Shown here one piece after another: positions 62,335-64,000 of a stretch of 64,000 bases of DNA. Numbering within the stretch: position 1 is the first letter of the stretch; every line of letters begins with the position of its first letter. A model generated the notes under the pieces. It was given only the letters and a program-made list of their open reading frames with translations, searched no databases and was not told where the DNA came from. The translations under genes were made by a program, and so were the position numbers. This DNA comes from Acidimicrobium ferrooxidans (GTDB lineage: Bacteria; Actinomycetota; Geothermincolia; Fen-727; Anoxymicrobiaceae): the NCBI GenBank assembly GCA_020723485.1, contig DYIU01000003.1:248001-312000 (forward strand), written 5' to 3'.

Positions 62335-63729
62335 TTGACCGTTATCGACCCCGAGCTGGCAATGGAGGCAGCGAGGGCGGCCCTCAAGACGGGGGGCGCC
62401 TACGCCGACGTGCTCTGCCAGCGCCGCTCCATCCAGACCGTGCGCTACGAGGACTCGAAGCTCGACGACCTCTCACTCGGGGTGGACGCTGGCGCCGGGG
62501 TCCGCGTCATCAAAGGAGACCTGGCCGCCTTCGCCCACACCGACATCCTCGACCGCGAGCACCTGATGCGCGCCGCCGCCATCGCCGCAGAGGCTCTCGA
62601 GCACGCGGCCCCCGGCGAGCCCCTCGAGGCAGTCGCCTCCACCCGCCAGGCTCCCCCGCCGGTCTGCGAGCCGGACCACGGCACGCACGAGGTACGCGCA
62701 GTCGTCGAACACCTCGAGGCCTGCGATGAGGCCGCCCGCTCCGAGAGCGGGGACGTCCGCCAGGTCACCGCGGTCCACAACGCCTCGACCGAGGAGAGCC
62801 TCCTGGTCAACAGCCTGGGCGAGGTGCGAACCGACTCCTGCCGCCGCACGCGCCTCGTCGTCCAGGTGGTGGCAAGCCGCGACGGCGTCATCCAGGTCGG
62901 GCAGGAGGCCCCCGGCTCACTCGCGGGCCCGGACTTCTACGCGCGCCACGACCCGGCGGCGACCGCGCTCGTCGCCGCCCGCCGTGCCCTCGTGATGCTC
63001 GAGGCCGGCCCCTCCCCGACGGGGAAGATGGCGGTGGTGATGAACTCCGGGACCGGGGGCGTGCTCCTCCACGAGGCGTGCGGCCACGGGCTCGAGATAG
63101 ACCACGTGCATAAGGGAGCGTCGGTTTATGCCGATAAAATAGGAGCGATGGTAGCGAGCCCGGTGGTGTCGGCGTCGGACAACCCGACACTCGCCGGGCA
63201 GTGGGGCTCCTACGAGTACGACGACGAGGGGACGCCGTCGAGGCACACCCTCCTCATCGAGAAAGGGGTCCTGCGGGAGTTCCTCTACGCGAGGCACGAG
63301 GCGATGAAGGACGGCTGCGAGAGCACCGGCAACGGCCGGCGCCAGTCGTTCCGTTTCACACCGGTGCCGCGCATGAGCAACACCTACATCGAGCCGGGGG
63401 AGGACGACCCGGCCGACATCATCGCCTCGACGCCCAGGGGGCTCTACGCGAAGAAGATGGGCGGCGGGCAGGTCGACCCGGCGACCGGGGACTACGTCTT
63501 CGGAGTCTCGGAGGGCTACCTGATAGAGAACGGGCGCATCGGGCCGCCGGTCCGGGGCGCGACCCTCATCGGGAACGGGCCGCGGACGCTGGAGCTAGTC
63601 GACGCGGTAGGAAACGACCTCTCTTTCGAGGAGGGGACCTGCGGCAAGGACGGCCAGGGGGTGCCGGTCACGACCGGCGGGCCCACGTTCCGCATAGCGG
63701 AGCTCACGGTCGGGGGAACAGAGATTTAG
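62335..63729 (+). CDS. tldD: TldD/PmbA-family metalloprotease
   Basis: This 464-residue protein contains the TldD zinc motif HEACGHG (around residue 240) and the C-terminal segments GLYAKKMGGGQVDPATGDYVF and GTCGKDGQGVPVTTG. TldD works with TldE to digest unfolded or modified peptides and process some RiPP precursors. The partner gene is not next to it, as abrB follows. A TTG start follows GGAG. Confidence 0.92.
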   Translation: MTVIDPELAMEAARAALKTGGAYADVLCQRRSIQTVRYEDSKLDDLSLGVDAGAGVRVIKGDLAAFAHTDILDREHLMRAAAIAAEALEHAAPGEPLEAVASTRQAPPPVCEPDHGTHEVRAVVEHLEACDEAARSESGDVRQVTAVHNASTEESLLVNSLGEVRTDSCRRTRLVVQVVASRDGVIQVGQEAPGSLAGPDFYARHDPAATALVAARRALVMLEAGPSPTGKMAVVMNSGTGGVLLHEACGHGLEIDHVHKGASVYADKIGAMVASPVVSASDNPTLAGQWGSYEYDDEGTPSRHTLLIEKGVLREFLYARHEAMKDGCESTGNGRRQSFRFTPVPRMSNTYIEPGEDDPADIIASTPRGLYAKKMGGGQVDPATGDYVFGVSEGYLIENGRIGPPVRGATLIGNGPRTLELVDAVGNDLSFEEGTCGKDGQGVPVTTGGPTFRIAELTVGGTEI

Positions 63730-63743
63730 AGAAGGGATGCGCA

Positions 63744-63971
63744 GTGATAAAGAAGATCGACAACCTCGGGAGGGTCGTGGTGCCCAAGGGTTACCGCCAG
63801 ATGCTGGGGCTCGAGCCGGGCGACCAGCTCGACGTGTCGGTGGACGGCGATAACCTCGTGATAACGCCGCACAAGGAGGGCTGCGCCCTTTGCGGCGGCT
63901 CGAGCGTCCTCCACGCGTACCTCTCGAAGCAGATCTGCTCTGACTGCGTCGAACGGATCAGGGCGCTCTAG
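63744..63971 (+). CDS. AbrB/SpoVT-family regulator with zinc ribbon
   Basis: This 75-residue protein has an N-terminal swapped-hairpin AbrB domain (IDNLGRVVVPKGYRQMLGLEPGDQLDVSVDGDNLVIT) and a C-terminal CALCG ... CSDC zinc ribbon. Similar proteins are transition-state regulators in spore-forming lineages. The GTG start at 63744 follows GGGA. It lies 14 bases after tldD and three bases before a REP-2 element cut by the window end. Confidence 0.88.
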   Translation: MIKKIDNLGRVVVPKGYRQMLGLEPGDQLDVSVDGDNLVITPHKEGCALCGGSSVLHAYLSKQICSDCVERIRAL

Positions 63972-63973
63972 AT

Positions 63974-64000
63974 GGGGTCAGACCATTTTCGTTCCGTTGG
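63974..64000. repeat. REP-2 left arm, cut by the window end
   Basis: GGGGTCAGACCATTTTCGTT begins three bases after the abrB stop and runs off the window. Confidence 0.9.

Overview
The window is a GC-rich, densely coded bacterial chromosome segment. The best fit is a deep-branching, anaerobic member of the Actinobacteriota (Geothermincolia- or Aquicultoria-like); this is inference from gene content. Evidence: an actinobacterial heat-shock operon (dnaK, hsp20, grpE, dnaJ, hspR) with a HAIR-type operator; a nine-gene V/A-type ATPase instead of an F-type one; indolepyruvate:ferredoxin oxidoreductase with phenylacetate-CoA ligase; several acyl-CoA dehydrogenases; and sporulation-lineage regulators (SigH, an AbrB/SpoVT protein with a zinc ribbon). 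No rRNA, CRISPR array, prophage or transposase gene was seen. One intact tRNA (Ala, CGC) is present.

Layout. 0-3.7 kb: paaK and iorBA (minus strand). 3.9-5.4 kb: ECF sigma factor and zinc-finger anti-sigma (plus). 5.4-14.2 kb: V-ATPase operon H-I-K-E-C-F-A-B-D (minus). 14.6-20.8 kb: hypA/hypB, uppP, a CoA-binding acyl-CoA synthetase alpha-type protein, a GT2 glycosyltransferase, pcm, a STAS protein and a 54-residue zinc-ribbon protein. 20.87-21.2 kb: tRNA-Ala with a duplicated tRNA 3' end. 21.2-23.2 kb: XRE regulator, a thioredoxin-fold lipoprotein read through an in-frame UGA (predicted selenoprotein) and an M48 peptidase. 23.3-28.0 kb: fatty-acid activation and acyl-CoA dehydrogenation operon. 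28-33.5 kb: lipoprotein, PP-loop-like protein with an ApgM-type phosphomutase, B12-type radical SAM protein, PHP protein. 33.5-39.1 kb: purQ, purS, purB, purE, purD, purA. 39-45.5 kb: FAD protein and heat-shock operon. 45.9-55.3 kb: ferredoxin, SigH, S41 peptidase, radical SAM plus methanogenesis-marker-11-like pair, membrane proteins, a second acyl-CoA synthetase alpha-type protein and a lower-GC pair of membrane proteins. 55.4-64 kb: tatA, acyl-CoA dehydrogenase, MBL hydrolase, trpF, SipW-like signal peptidase, phytoene-dehydrogenase-like protein, Fe-S protein, tldD, abrB.

The most striking non-coding feature is a swarm of intergenic palindromes (called REP-1 to REP-7 here). Many share a GGGTCAG core. 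They fill nearly every gap in 57.8-64 kb and most gaps of the heat-shock operon. Their arms vary in a compensating way, their ends supply TAG stop codons to at least five genes, one arm sits in a likely leaderless promoter, and one extends a coding sequence.

The most notable gene-level find is the thioredoxin-like protein at 22407-22835. It has a Sec-Ser-Thr-Cys motif and a hairpin of the bacterial SECIS type just after the UGA. Other points worth checking are the methanogenesis-marker-11/radical SAM pair, a possible small RNA with tandem terminators at 58.63-58.79 kb, and Na+-coupling residues in V-ATPase subunit K.
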